From Roseomonas haemaphysalidis (GTDB lineage: Bacteria > Pseudomonadota > Alphaproteobacteria > Acetobacterales > Acetobacteraceae): a stretch of DNA of 64,000 nucleotides. This document shows positions 35,074 to 43,385 of this stretch, one piece after another. Where the stretch lies: positions 1-64,000 of the forward strand of contig NZ_CP061180.1 of assembly GCF_017355405.1 (NCBI RefSeq), written 5' to 3'. How positions within the stretch are numbered: the first letter of the stretch is position 1; every line of letters starts with the position of its first letter. The translations under genes and the position numbers were made by a program. Under the pieces are notes generated by a model. That model did not search any database. It was not told the origin of the DNA and was given only the letters and a program-made list of their open reading frames with translations.

Positions 35074-35335
35074 GGCCGATCTAGCTCCTAGGCAGTGCAC
35101 CAGATGCTAGTTGTGTCTAGTTAACGCCCCCTTTCGGCATGTCATTCTCTGCGTTGATACAGAGCATTCTCAAAAATACTCGCCTCTTTGCGCTAGCAAA
35201 CGAAGCATCAGCTAGACCAAAAGCCTGCCACCTTGGCATTGTTCGGCGTCGGCCTATTACCTCGCTCTGGTGCGCCGTCGCAGGGCCTGATGTATAGCGC
35301 GCAAGGTTCCTGCCGCGCGCCTCCTCTCAACATCC

Positions 35336-35605
35336 CTAATGAGAAGTTATCGTGCTAAGGAGCGCTTGTGAGTGAGCTTTTCCGGTAAGCAAATAGGACG
35401 CCGTGTTGTTAGCCGGAGCGGAGCAAAATCGCATCCGTACCGCAGTGTCTTCGGCGACATCCGAGGTGACCTGGATCGGTCCGTCATGCATGGCTATGAT
35501 GGTCTGCTCCAATCCTAGCCCAAGCCCGGCGCCCCCAAGGCTGCGCTGCAGCATGTCACCCGCGCCGGGCTGATTCCAGAATTTAGCTAGCGCTTCCGGT
35601 GACAA
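35336..35605 (-). pseudogene. Histidine kinase C-terminal fragment
   Basis: Only the end of a HATPase_c domain is present: the G2 box LGGAGLGLGLEQTIIAMHDG and the last strand DTAVRMRF. The N-terminal dimerisation and ATP N/G1 boxes are missing; the sequence begins abruptly next to ISL3 debris. The tail after RMRF is probably read-through beyond the original end. Confidence 0.6.
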
Positions 35606-35622
35606 TGACGAGGTTGTGCACG

Positions 35623-35707
35623 GTAGACCGCTGGCACCTTTTAGAAAATGCGAGCGGGCCTTCCTTGACGTTGTCTACGGCTTCGTGAGGCAAATACGGC
35701 AGGTGTA
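35623..35707 (+). pseudogene. ISL3-family transposase fragment
   Basis: Translates as VDRWHLLENASG, and after a one-base shift AFLDVVYGFVRQIRQV then TAG. It corresponds to the ADRWHLMENASTAFLDAVRL region of the transposase at 28144-29699, but from a different, older copy. Located where the histidine-kinase fragment is cut off. Confidence 0.6.
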
Positions 35708-35763
35708 GGGTGGCGCCATCGTCTATCCGTTACAGGCCTTATCCCCGCCTCCTTGTCCCGGCA

Positions 35764-36783
35764 TCACACGGTGCGCGTGACCTTCAGCAAATTAGCTGGT
35801 GCATCCGGATCCAGGCCTAATCCCGAGGCCAGCCGGGGGATTGCGCCATAGAAGCTTTGCAAAGCGGCCACTGGTGCTATGCGTGACGGCAGTCCTGGTA
35901 CCACCGGCAAGGCTACCGCACCTGCTGGCCCGGCGCCCGCCACTAGCAGTCGCCCTCGTAGCGTTAGGATCCTATCAAGCACGGCTTTCGCCTGTAGCTC
36001 CGCGGCGTCGCTTTGCAATAGTGCCAGGACAGGGAACCCGCTCCTCACGAGTTCCACAGGACCATGCAGGACTTCCGCGGTGCTGAAGGCCTCGGCATGG
36101 ATGCGGCAGGTCTCCTTCCACTTTAGCGCCATTTCCGCAGCGATGCCAAAGCCCGGGCCACGGCCAAGCACAAAGCGCCCGGCCGTGCCAAGCGTCGCCA
36201 GCATGGGCAGCCAGTCTAGCGCGGCCGCAGCCTCCAGGGCCGCTGGCAATGCCGCCACCTCTCGCATCAGGGCCAGGTCGCCGCTCCAATGCGCCGTGAG
36301 CTGCAGAAAGGCGGCCATGGCCGTGAGGCACGACTTGGTGGCAGCCACGCTGAGTTCCGGGCCAGCCGCCAGCGGGATCGCCACCTCACACCGCGCGGCC
36401 AGCGGCGAGTCCGGGTCGTTGACGAACCCCACCACCAATACGCCGCCCGCACGGGCCGCCTCGGCCAGCCGCAGCAGATCCGGGCTGCGGCCAGATTGCG
36501 ACACGACGAGCAGCAGCCCTCCCGGCATCACCAGCGGCCGACCATAGACCGACGCGACCGACGGACCTAGTGAGGCCACCGGCCGGCCCAGCAGCGTCTC
36601 CACCAGATGCTTGCCATAGGTGCAGGCGTGGTCGGAGCTGCCGCGGGCGCAGGTGGCGACCTGCGCCGGCGGCGCGGCGCGTAGCCGCTCGCCCAACCGC
36701 GCAAAGGCGGCGCCGCTCTGCGCGATCTGCCGGCGCACCGCGTCGGCGGCTTCCGCCGCCTCCCGTGCCATCATCGATGTCAT
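35764..36783 (-). CDS. SIS-domain aminosugar isomerase/deaminase (GlmS-isomerase/NagB-II/AgaS type)
   Basis: A 339-aa protein with two SIS domains and no glutaminase domain. Diagnostic segments: CARGSSDHACTYGKHLVE, VVSQSGRSPDLL, VAATKSCLTAMAAF and MALKWKETCRIHAEAFSTAE followed by HGPVEL, ending with the family signature DPDAPANLLKVTRTV. Relatives deaminate glucosamine-6-phosphate (NagB-II) or deglycate fructosyl-amino-acid-6-phosphates (FrlB/FraB). It is the last gene of a sugar-transport operon and 20 bases follow the ROK kinase stop. Which amino-sugar phosphate it handles cannot be decided from sequence. Confidence 0.82.
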   Translation of the reverse strand: MTSMMAREAAEAADAVRRQIAQSGAAFARLGERLRAAPPAQVATCARGSSDHACTYGKHLVETLLGRPVASLGPSVASVYGRPLVMPGGLLLVVSQSGRSPDLLRLAEAARAGGVLVVGFVNDPDSPLAARCEVAIPLAAGPELSVAATKSCLTAMAAFLQLTAHWSGDLALMREVAALPAALEAAAALDWLPMLATLGTAGRFVLGRGPGFGIAAEMALKWKETCRIHAEAFSTAEVLHGPVELVRSGFPVLALLQSDAAELQAKAVLDRILTLRGRLLVAGAGPAGAVALPVVPGLPSRIAPVAALQSFYGAIPRLASGLGLDPDAPANLLKVTRTV

Positions 36784-36802
36784 CGTCGCGGTGTCCCTCG
36801 TG

Positions 36803-37702
36803 TCAGATGGCGGCCAGCGCCTCTGCGCCGATCAACGCGGCACCGAGCACGCCAGAGGAATGGCCCAGGCTGGCGGGCCGGATGGGCGTGGTGAAGGGCG
36901 CCGCCATGGCCTGCCGGGCGACCGCCTCGCGCCCCTGGTCGAACCACAACGGCAGGGCGGAGGCGCCGCCGCCCAGCACGATCACGTCCGGGTCCAACAG
37001 ATTGACCCAGTTGCCGACGGCGCGGCCGAACGCCGCCGCCGCCTCGTCCAGAAGCCGCGCCGCCAAGGGATCGGTGCCGGCGCGCGCGGCGATGGCGGCC
37101 AGGCCGGCGGGCTCGCCCCCCAGGGCGCGATAGCGCCGCTCCAGCGCGGTGCCGGACAGATACTGCTCGGCGCAGCCCTGACGGCCGCAGTAGCAACGCC
37201 GTCCGCCCGGCTCCAGGCAGGCATGGCCCCATTCGCCGGCGATGCCGTGCCGCCCGGGCCACAGCGCGCCGTCCACCACCAGCCCACCGCCGATGCCTGT
37301 GCCCAGCGTCAGCCCCAGCACCATGCGGTGGCCGCGCCCGGCGCCGAGCCGCGCCTCACTCAGCGCGAAGGCATGTGCGTCGTTGATGATGGCGGGCGGC
37401 AGGCCTGTTGCCTCACGCAGCAGGGCCGCCAGCGGCGCGCCGTCCAGCCACGGCAGTACACAGTTGCGCACCTGCCCGCTTCCGGTCTCGATCGAGCCCG
37501 GCAGGCCGAGGCCGAGCGTCACCGGTCCGCCCGCCGCGTCCCGCGCACGGCGTACCAGTCGCGCCAGCTGTGCCACCAACGGCTCTACTCCGCGACGCTC
37601 GGTCGGCTCCCGCTCGCGCAACAGCGGCGTATCGAAGCGCGCGCCGGTCAGCGCCACCTCGACCTTCGTACCGCCGAGGTCGATGCCGATGTGATGCGAC
37701 AT
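36803..37702 (-). CDS. ROK-family sugar kinase
   Basis: A 299-aa kinase. Phosphate-binding motif IGIDLGGTKVEVAL at the N-terminus, the sugar-binding NDAHAFALSEARLGAG, LTLGTGIGGGLVVDG, and the ROK zinc motif GEWGHACLEPGG followed by CYCGRQGCAEQYLSG. Closest in pattern to N-acetylglucosamine and fructose kinases. In this operon it would phosphorylate the incoming amino sugar before the SIS enzyme acts. Seven bases separate it from the ABC ATPase gene. Confidence 0.88.
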   Translation of the reverse strand: MSHHIGIDLGGTKVEVALTGARFDTPLLREREPTERRGVEPLVAQLARLVRRARDAAGGPVTLGLGLPGSIETGSGQVRNCVLPWLDGAPLAALLREATGLPPAIINDAHAFALSEARLGAGRGHRMVLGLTLGTGIGGGLVVDGALWPGRHGIAGEWGHACLEPGGRRCYCGRQGCAEQYLSGTALERRYRALGGEPAGLAAIAARAGTDPLAARLLDEAAAAFGRAVGNWVNLLDPDVIVLGGGASALPLWFDQGREAVARQAMAAPFTTPIRPASLGHSSGVLGAALIGAEALAAI

Positions 37703-37709
37703 CTGCCCC

Positions 37710-38774
37710 CTAGCCCCGGGCCAGCGCCGCGCCGTCGGGGCGGAAGACGTGCAGCAGGCCGGGCATGGCGCGGAACTGCCGCATCTCGCCGGCGCGCGGC
37801 ATCGGCCCGCGCTCGGTCAGGCGGATGGCGATCTCGATGCCCGCCGCCTCGGCCAGCAGCAGCGTCTCGGCGCCCAGCGGCTCCACCACGCGGATGGTAG
37901 CGGGGAAGGCATCCCGTGCACCAGGCTCGGCGGGGACGATGTCTTCCGGCCGCAAGCCCAGCACCACGGCGCCGTCCGGCACGCCGGCGGGGGCCGCAAA
38001 GGTCAGTCCGGGCGCCACCTCGGCCCGGCCGGCGGCGACACGGGCGGGCAGCTGGTTCATTGCAGGCGCGCCGATGAAGCCGCCGACGAACAGGTTGACC
38101 GGGCTGCCGTAGATCTGCATCGGAGCGCCCACCTGCTCGATGCGGCCGTCACGCATCACCACCACGCGGTCGGCCAGCGTCATTGCCTCCACCTGATCAT
38201 GCGTGACGTAGACGATGGTGGTGCCGAGTGCCTGGTGCAGCTTCTTGATCTCGGTCCGTACCGTGTTGCGCAGCTTGGCGTCGAGGTTGCTCAGCGGCTC
38301 GTCGAACAGGAACACCGCCGGGCGACGCACCATGGCGCGGCCCATCGCCACGCGCTGGCGTTGGCCGCCGGAAAGCTGGCCAGGCTTGCGGTCCATCAGC
38401 GCGTCGAGGCCGAGGATACCGGCAGCCTCATCCACCCGCTGGCGCACCTCAGCCTTGGCTACGCGGGCGACTTCTAGCCCAAAGCCCATGTTCTGCCGCA
38501 CTGTCATGTGCGGGTAGAGCGCGTAGTTCTGAAACACCATGGCGATGTCTCGGTCCTTCGGCTCCAGATGCGTCACCACCCGCCCGGCGATCTCGATCTC
38601 GCCGCCCGAGGTCTCCTCCAGCCCCGCGATCATGCGCAGGGTCGTGGACTTGCCGCAGCCGGAGGGGCCGACGAGCACGATGAACTCGCCATCGGCGACA
38701 TCCAGGCTCATGGGGTGGACGACGGTGTTGCCGTTGAAGCGCTTCTCGACGGCGCGCAGGCGGAGTTCGCCCAT
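37710..38774 (-). CDS. Sugar ABC transporter ATPase (UgpC/MalK type)
   Basis: A 354-aa ATPase: Walker A GPSGCGKSTT, Q-loop FQNYALYPHM, signature LSGGQRQRVAMGRA, Walker B VFLFDEPLSNLD, H-loop VYVTHDQVEAMT, then a C-terminal TOBE/OB domain as in carbohydrate importers. It energises the two permeases encoded upstream in the same operon. The start is separated by three bases from the stop of the lyase gene. Confidence 0.92.
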   Translation of the reverse strand: MGELRLRAVEKRFNGNTVVHPMSLDVADGEFIVLVGPSGCGKSTTLRMIAGLEETSGGEIEIAGRVVTHLEPKDRDIAMVFQNYALYPHMTVRQNMGFGLEVARVAKAEVRQRVDEAAGILGLDALMDRKPGQLSGGQRQRVAMGRAMVRRPAVFLFDEPLSNLDAKLRNTVRTEIKKLHQALGTTIVYVTHDQVEAMTLADRVVVMRDGRIEQVGAPMQIYGSPVNLFVGGFIGAPAMNQLPARVAAGRAEVAPGLTFAAPAGVPDGAVVLGLRPEDIVPAEPGARDAFPATIRVVEPLGAETLLLAEAAGIEIAIRLTERGPMPRAGEMRQFRAMPGLLHVFRPDGAALARG

Positions 38775-38777
38775 GGT

Positions 38778-40265
38778 TCAGCTCCTGTCGATCAGGCGCG
38801 CGACGGCGCCATCCAGCTCGGTCTCCGCGGCGGCCTCGGCGGTGTCCAAGGCGTCGAGGCGGGCGGTACGGTCGGCCAGCGTGGCACTGTATCCAGTGAG
38901 GCTGGCCGCCAGCGCGCCGGGGCCGCCGGGCAGGGTGCGCACGGCGACGAAATGTTCCGGGCTGGTGAGCTGGCGCAGCTCGACGGGGGAGAGTGCCGGG
39001 GGCCGGCCGGCGACCTCGGCGAAGGCCGCCGCGAAGCGCATGTCGTCCAGCGACGACAGGCCCCTGCCGGCCTCGATCAGCTGGCGCGACAGCAGGGCGG
39101 CCACCTCATGCGCCTGGCGGAAGGAGAGGCCCTCCTGCCGTACCAGCGAATCCGCCAGCTCGGTCATGCCCAGGCAGGCGGCGTCGATGGTGGCGCGCAC
39201 GCGGTCCTCGCGGATGCGCACGGCGGTGATGAAGTCGGTCAGCAGCGGCAACAGGCGAGAGGCGGTGTCGAAGGCGGCGTAGCCGGCGGCCTGGGTGGGG
39301 CCCTCGGCGTCGTTCATGTCGGTGAAGGGCGTGTTGTGCAGCGTGCCCATGACCACGTCGCACTGGCCCATGCCGTGCGAAGCGAGCAGGCGCATGTGCT
39401 CAATCGGCACCGGGTTGCGCTTCTGCGGCATGATGGAGCTGACCTGCACGAAGCTGTTGGGCACGTAGAGCTGCGCCATCTCGAAGGAGGACCAGGCATT
39501 CAGGTCCTGGATTACGCGGCCGAGGTTGATGAACAGGATCTTGGCCTGCGCATAGGCGCTGGCGAGGTAGTCGGCGGCGGCGATGCAGCCGTAGCTGTTC
39601 TCCTGGAAGGTCGCGAAGCCGAGCAGCGCTGCCATGCGGGCGCGCGACAGCGGGAAGCCCGTGGTGGTGATGGCCGCCGCCCCCATGCTGCACCGGTCGG
39701 CGTCGGCATGGGCGTGCAGCAGCCGGTCGATGTCGCGCAGCAGCACCTCGGCGAAGGCGCAGAGGTAATGGCCGAAGCTGGTGGGCTGCGCCGGCTGGCC
39801 ATGGGTATAGGCAACGATCAGCGTGTCCGGCTCGCGCCCAGCCACCTCCAGCAGCCGCTGCGCCAGCGCGCAGACCTGCCGCAGCAGCCCGCGCAGCCGC
39901 GCCTTCAGCGCCATCTTGAAGATGGTCACGTCCATGTCGTTGCGGCTGCGCCCCGTGTGCAGCCGGCCGGCGAGATCGCGCCCCACCCGCTGGCCCAGCA
40001 GGTGCTCGGTGACGAAGAACAGGTCCTCGAACTCGCCGGTATAGGTCATGCCCGCGAAGTCGGCCTCGCGCTGGATGGCGGCGAGGGCGGAGAGGATGCG
40101 GGCGGCATCCTGCGCCGAAAGGATGGCCTGCTCGGCCAGCATCACCGCATGGGCGCGGTTCACACGGTCCAGGTATCCACCGAAATGGCGGCGCGTCTCG
40201 TCGAATAGCGGCGCCAGCACGGCATCGCGGTAGGCAGGCGCGGGGAAGCGGCTGTCGTCTTGCAT
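38778..40265 (-). CDS. Argininosuccinate lyase-family enzyme (divergent ArgH)
   Basis: A 495-aa member of the fumarase/aspartase superfamily. Conserved regions: AGRLHTGRSRNDMDVTIFKM (C1), VAYTHGQPAQPTSFGHYL (C2, with the catalytic Thr-His) and the signature loop VSSIMPQKRNPVPIEH (C3). Relatives eliminate fumarate from N-substituted aspartates, for example ArgH, adenylosuccinate lyase and EDDS lyase. It is unlikely to serve arginine synthesis: it lies inside a sugar-transport operon and the motifs are divergent (GRSRNDMD instead of GRSRNDQV). An N-linked aspartyl sugar is a plausible substrate; this is inference. ATG 40265 lies five bases after the permease stop. Confidence 0.8.
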   Translation of the reverse strand: MQDDSRFPAPAYRDAVLAPLFDETRRHFGGYLDRVNRAHAVMLAEQAILSAQDAARILSALAAIQREADFAGMTYTGEFEDLFFVTEHLLGQRVGRDLAGRLHTGRSRNDMDVTIFKMALKARLRGLLRQVCALAQRLLEVAGREPDTLIVAYTHGQPAQPTSFGHYLCAFAEVLLRDIDRLLHAHADADRCSMGAAAITTTGFPLSRARMAALLGFATFQENSYGCIAAADYLASAYAQAKILFINLGRVIQDLNAWSSFEMAQLYVPNSFVQVSSIMPQKRNPVPIEHMRLLASHGMGQCDVVMGTLHNTPFTDMNDAEGPTQAAGYAAFDTASRLLPLLTDFITAVRIREDRVRATIDAACLGMTELADSLVRQEGLSFRQAHEVAALLSRQLIEAGRGLSSLDDMRFAAAFAEVAGRPPALSPVELRQLTSPEHFVAVRTLPGGPGALAASLTGYSATLADRTARLDALDTAEAAAETELDGAVARLIDRS

Positions 40266-40270
40266 CGGGC

Positions 40271-41122
40271 TCAACCCTTCAGGCCGGTCAGCGCGATGCC
40301 ACGGATGATCTGGCGCTGGAAGAACAGGAACAGCAGCAGCGTCGGCACCGTGGCGACGGCGGCGCCAGCCATGACCAGCGGCCATTCCGTGCTGTTCTCG
40401 CCGGAGAAGAAGGCGAGGCCGACGGGCAGCGTGTAGAGCGTGCGGTCGTTGGTGACGATCAGCGGCCAGAGGAAGGCCGACCAGTTGGACAGGAAGGTGA
40501 AGATGGCCAGTGCGGCGAGGGCCGGGCGCACCAGCGGCATGGCGATGGTCCACCAGATGCGGAACTCCGACAGGCCGTCGACCCGCGCGGCGTCCAGCAG
40601 CTCGTCCGGCACGGAGTTGAAGAACTGCCGCATCAGGAAGGTGCCGAAGCCGGTCATCAGCCCGGGGAACATGATGCCCCAATAGGTGTCGATCCAGCCG
40701 AAGCTGCGCGCCATGACGTACCACGGGATGACCAGCATCTCGGTCGGCACCATCATGGTGGAGAGGATCAGCACGAAGACCAGCCCGCGCCCGCGGAACC
40801 GGTATTTCGCCAGCGTGTAGCCGACCAGGCTGTCGAAGAAGAGCACGGAGGCGGTGGTGGCCAGCGCCACCAGCACCGAATTGAGGAACCACAGCGGGAA
40901 GCGCCCGTCGCCTAGGATTTTAGCGTAATTCGCCAGCGTCGGCTGCGCCGGCCACATCGACAGGGTGAAGACCTCTGCGCCCTGCTTCAGCGAGGTGACG
41001 AAGGCCAGCCATAGCGGCAGCACCATCAGCAGCCCGCCCAGGAACAGCAGTGCCCAGATGCCCCAGCGGCCGAGGTCGCGGCGGCGCGCGATGCCGGTCG
41101 CGCCGTTCATACTGGTGCTCAT
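40271..41122 (-). CDS. Sugar ABC transporter permease (MalG-like)
   Basis: A 283-aa inner-membrane permease of the carbohydrate uptake type 1 family with about six membrane helices and the EAA loop (ELLDAARVDGLSEFRIWWTI followed by PLVRPALAAL). The start ATG overlaps the preceding permease stop as ATGA. Pairs with the other permease to form the channel. Confidence 0.9.
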   Translation of the reverse strand: MSTSMNGATGIARRRDLGRWGIWALLFLGGLLMVLPLWLAFVTSLKQGAEVFTLSMWPAQPTLANYAKILGDGRFPLWFLNSVLVALATTASVLFFDSLVGYTLAKYRFRGRGLVFVLILSTMMVPTEMLVIPWYVMARSFGWIDTYWGIMFPGLMTGFGTFLMRQFFNSVPDELLDAARVDGLSEFRIWWTIAMPLVRPALAALAIFTFLSNWSAFLWPLIVTNDRTLYTLPVGLAFFSGENSTEWPLVMAGAAVATVPTLLLFLFFQRQIIRGIALTGLKG

Positions 41123-42003
41123 TGGGGCTGCTTCCCCAGCACGCGCAGCTGCACCAGGGTGATGGCCAGCAGGATCATGAATAGCACCACCGTGCCGGCC
41201 GAGGCATAGCCCATGTCGAAGCGCACGAAGGCGGTCTGGTAGATGAACATCACCAGCGGCTTGGTGGCGTTCAGCGGCCCGCCCTGGCCCTCGCTGGTCA
41301 TGTTGAACACCTGGTCGAAGATGCGCAGCAGCTGGATGGTGTTGATGATGACCAGGAACACGATGGTGGGCTTCAGCAGCGGCAGGGTGATGCGCTTCAG
41401 CACCTGCCAGGCGCTGGCGCCGTCGATCCGTGCGGCCTCGTAGTAGTCGCCGGGGATGGCGCGGATGCCGGCCAGAAAGATCACCACGTTGAAGCCCAGG
41501 CTGGTCCAGACCATCGCCGCGCTGATGGCGGGCAGGGATTGCGACGTGGAGAGCAGGAAGGGCTGCGCGGGCACGCCGAAGCGGCCCAGGATGTCGTTGA
41601 ACAGCCCGATCGGCGGCGGCTGGTAGAACCAGCGCCAGATCCAGGCGACGGCGACGGTGGAGACCAGATAAGGCAGGAAGTACAGCGCCCGCAGCAGCCC
41701 CTGGCCGCGCGTCACCTTGTCTAGAAAATAGGCGATGGCGAAGGACAGGATCAGCCCGCTGGGCAGGCCATAGAGCACGTACCAGGCGCTGTTCCACAGC
41801 GCCTGCCAGAACACCTCGTCTTCCCACAGCCGGAGGTAGTTGTCCGCGCCCGCGAAGCGCGGCGGGCGGCCCAGCAGGCTCCAGCGATGGAAGGACAGCC
41901 AGAAGCTGTCCAGCGCCGGGTAGAAGCGGATGACGCTGTAGAACACTGCCGGCACCGCCAGGAAGGCATAGGCCCAGAGCGCTTGGCGCTGCCGGATGGT
42001 CAT
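41119..42003 (-). CDS. Sugar ABC transporter permease (MalF-like)
   Basis: A 294-aa permease with about six membrane helices and an EAA loop (DYYEAARIDGASAWQVLKRI followed by TLPLLKPTIVF). First helix at about residues 10-30. ATG 42003 follows the binding-protein gene by 13 bases. Its end overlaps the next permease by four bases, showing translational coupling. Confidence 0.9.
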   Translation of the reverse strand: MTIRQRQALWAYAFLAVPAVFYSVIRFYPALDSFWLSFHRWSLLGRPPRFAGADNYLRLWEDEVFWQALWNSAWYVLYGLPSGLILSFAIAYFLDKVTRGQGLLRALYFLPYLVSTVAVAWIWRWFYQPPPIGLFNDILGRFGVPAQPFLLSTSQSLPAISAAMVWTSLGFNVVIFLAGIRAIPGDYYEAARIDGASAWQVLKRITLPLLKPTIVFLVIINTIQLLRIFDQVFNMTSEGQGGPLNATKPLVMFIYQTAFVRFDMGYASAGTVVLFMILLAITLVQLRVLGKQPQ

Positions 42004-42016
42004 GGGATCGCGGCCC

Positions 42017-43291
42017 TCAGCGGTCGTAGAAGTCGTCGAGCACGGCCTGCTCGCGCCGCGCCATGCGCCTGACCGCCTCGGCCGCCGGGCGGTTGTTGGC
42101 CACCGCATCGTCCACCGCGTCCAGCAGCGCCTGGCGCTGGCCCAGCTCATCTACCAGCAGTGTCGCCTGGCCGTATTCCAGCCCCTTGATGAAAGGACCG
42201 ATCTTGGGGTCGGCCAGGTTGGTGGGGGTGGTGGCGATCGCCTTGCGCGCCGGCAGCTCGCCCACCTTGCCCAGCCAGCCGGCCATCACCTCGGGGCTGG
42301 CGAGGAAGGCCACGAACTTCGCCGCCGCCTCCAGCTTGGCGCCCGTCGCGCCGCGGGTGATGCCGTTGGCCCAGAAGGAGGGCGAATTGGCGCGCTTGCC
42401 GTCATGCGTCGGCAGCTCGGCCACGCCGTAGTCCAGGTCCGCCTGCCCGTTCAGCGCAGCGAGGCGGAAGGAGCCGTCGATGTTCATCGCGGCGCGATGC
42501 GCGCGGAAGGCGGTGACGTCGTCGGTCATGAAGCCGGGGAAGCCGACCTTGTCCTTGCGGATCAGGTCCAGGTACCAGCCCATGGCGGCGGCGCCGGCCG
42601 GCGAATCATAGGCCACCTTGCGGCCATCCGTCGAATAGGGCTCGCCGCCGAACTGCCGTACCAGCACGTCGCGCAGCCAGTTCACGCCCTGGCCGGAGGG
42701 CTGCATGGCAGCGCCCGCCACGGTGATATTGCCCGCCGCGTCCCGCTGCGTGAGCTTGATTGCCATCTCGCGGAATTCGGCCAGCGTCGCCGGCGGCTTG
42801 GCGGGGTCGAGCCCGGCCTTACGAAACAGCTCCTTGTTGTAGAACAGCGCCAGCGAGCGCACGGCGGTGGGCAGCGCGTAGTACTTGCCCTCGGACTTCG
42901 CGGCACCCACCAGTGGGAAAAACTCCGCCTCGATCGCGGCGGCGGGGAAGACGCTCTCGGGCAGCGGCTGCAGGTAGCCGCCCTTCAGGTATTGCGGCAG
43001 CCAGCCAAAGAAGAGGTTGACCACGTCCGGCCCGGTGCCCGCCGGCACGGCGGAGGCGACCTTGGTGCTGAAATTAGCGTAGGGAAAGGTCTCGTGCTTC
43101 ACGCGGATGTTGGGGTTCTGCTTCTCGAACTCCGGGATCAGCGCGTTGACCGTGGTCTCCTTGGCGGGAAACGCATACTGCCAGTAGGTGATCTCGGTCC
43201 GCGCCTGCGCCAGGGCCGGCATGGCCAGGCCCGCCGCCGCCGCGGCCGTCGAGGCCATCAGAGCCCGCCTGCTCAGGATCATCCTTGCCAT
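42017..43291 (-). CDS. Sugar ABC transporter substrate-binding protein
   Basis: A 424-aa periplasmic binding protein (carbohydrate cluster B type) with a twin-arginine-like signal (ILSRRALMASTAAAAAG, cleavage near ALA/QAR). The mature part has YWQYAFPAKETTVNALIPEF, GPDVVNLFFGWLPQYLKGGY, YYALPTAVRSLALFYNKELF and other features of sugar-binding proteins. Start 43291 has GGAGG about 5 bases upstream; 43282 is an alternative. First gene of a seven-gene operon and divergent from the ROK regulator, with a palindromic operator 40 bases upstream. Confidence 0.9.
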   Translation of the reverse strand: MARMILSRRALMASTAAAAAGLAMPALAQARTEITYWQYAFPAKETTVNALIPEFEKQNPNIRVKHETFPYANFSTKVASAVPAGTGPDVVNLFFGWLPQYLKGGYLQPLPESVFPAAAIEAEFFPLVGAAKSEGKYYALPTAVRSLALFYNKELFRKAGLDPAKPPATLAEFREMAIKLTQRDAAGNITVAGAAMQPSGQGVNWLRDVLVRQFGGEPYSTDGRKVAYDSPAGAAAMGWYLDLIRKDKVGFPGFMTDDVTAFRAHRAAMNIDGSFRLAALNGQADLDYGVAELPTHDGKRANSPSFWANGITRGATGAKLEAAAKFVAFLASPEVMAGWLGKVGELPARKAIATTPTNLADPKIGPFIKGLEYGQATLLVDELGQRQALLDAVDDAVANNRPAAEAVRRMARREQAVLDDFYDR

Positions 43292-43330
43292 CCCCACCTC
43301 CGGGCCGTGGCGCGTCGCGCCGGGCCGTTT

Positions 43331-43349
43331 AAATCCAATGATTGGATTT
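43331..43349. promoter_or_regulatory. Perfect palindromic operator in the divergent promoter
   Basis: AAATCCAATGATTGGATTT is a perfect 9-1-9 palindrome in the 94-bp space between the binding-protein gene and the ROK repressor. It is A+T rich in a GC-rich setting, as usual for NagC/Mlc/XylR-type sites. It probably binds the neighbouring ROK repressor and controls both directions. Confidence 0.7.
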
Positions 43350-43385
43350 GATCGGAGCCGGCGCTGTCTGTAAAGCCCCAACTGC

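Noticed and set aside
38508..40208. 566-codon plus-strand open frame over the lyase gene
   Set aside because: Opposite strand of the ArgH-family gene; sequence is repetitive His/Gly/Arg/Gln without domain features.
38778..40265. Arginine biosynthesis gene argH
   Set aside because: It is embedded in a sugar-transport operon, has divergent signature motifs and no arginine genes nearby, so a catabolic role is more likely.
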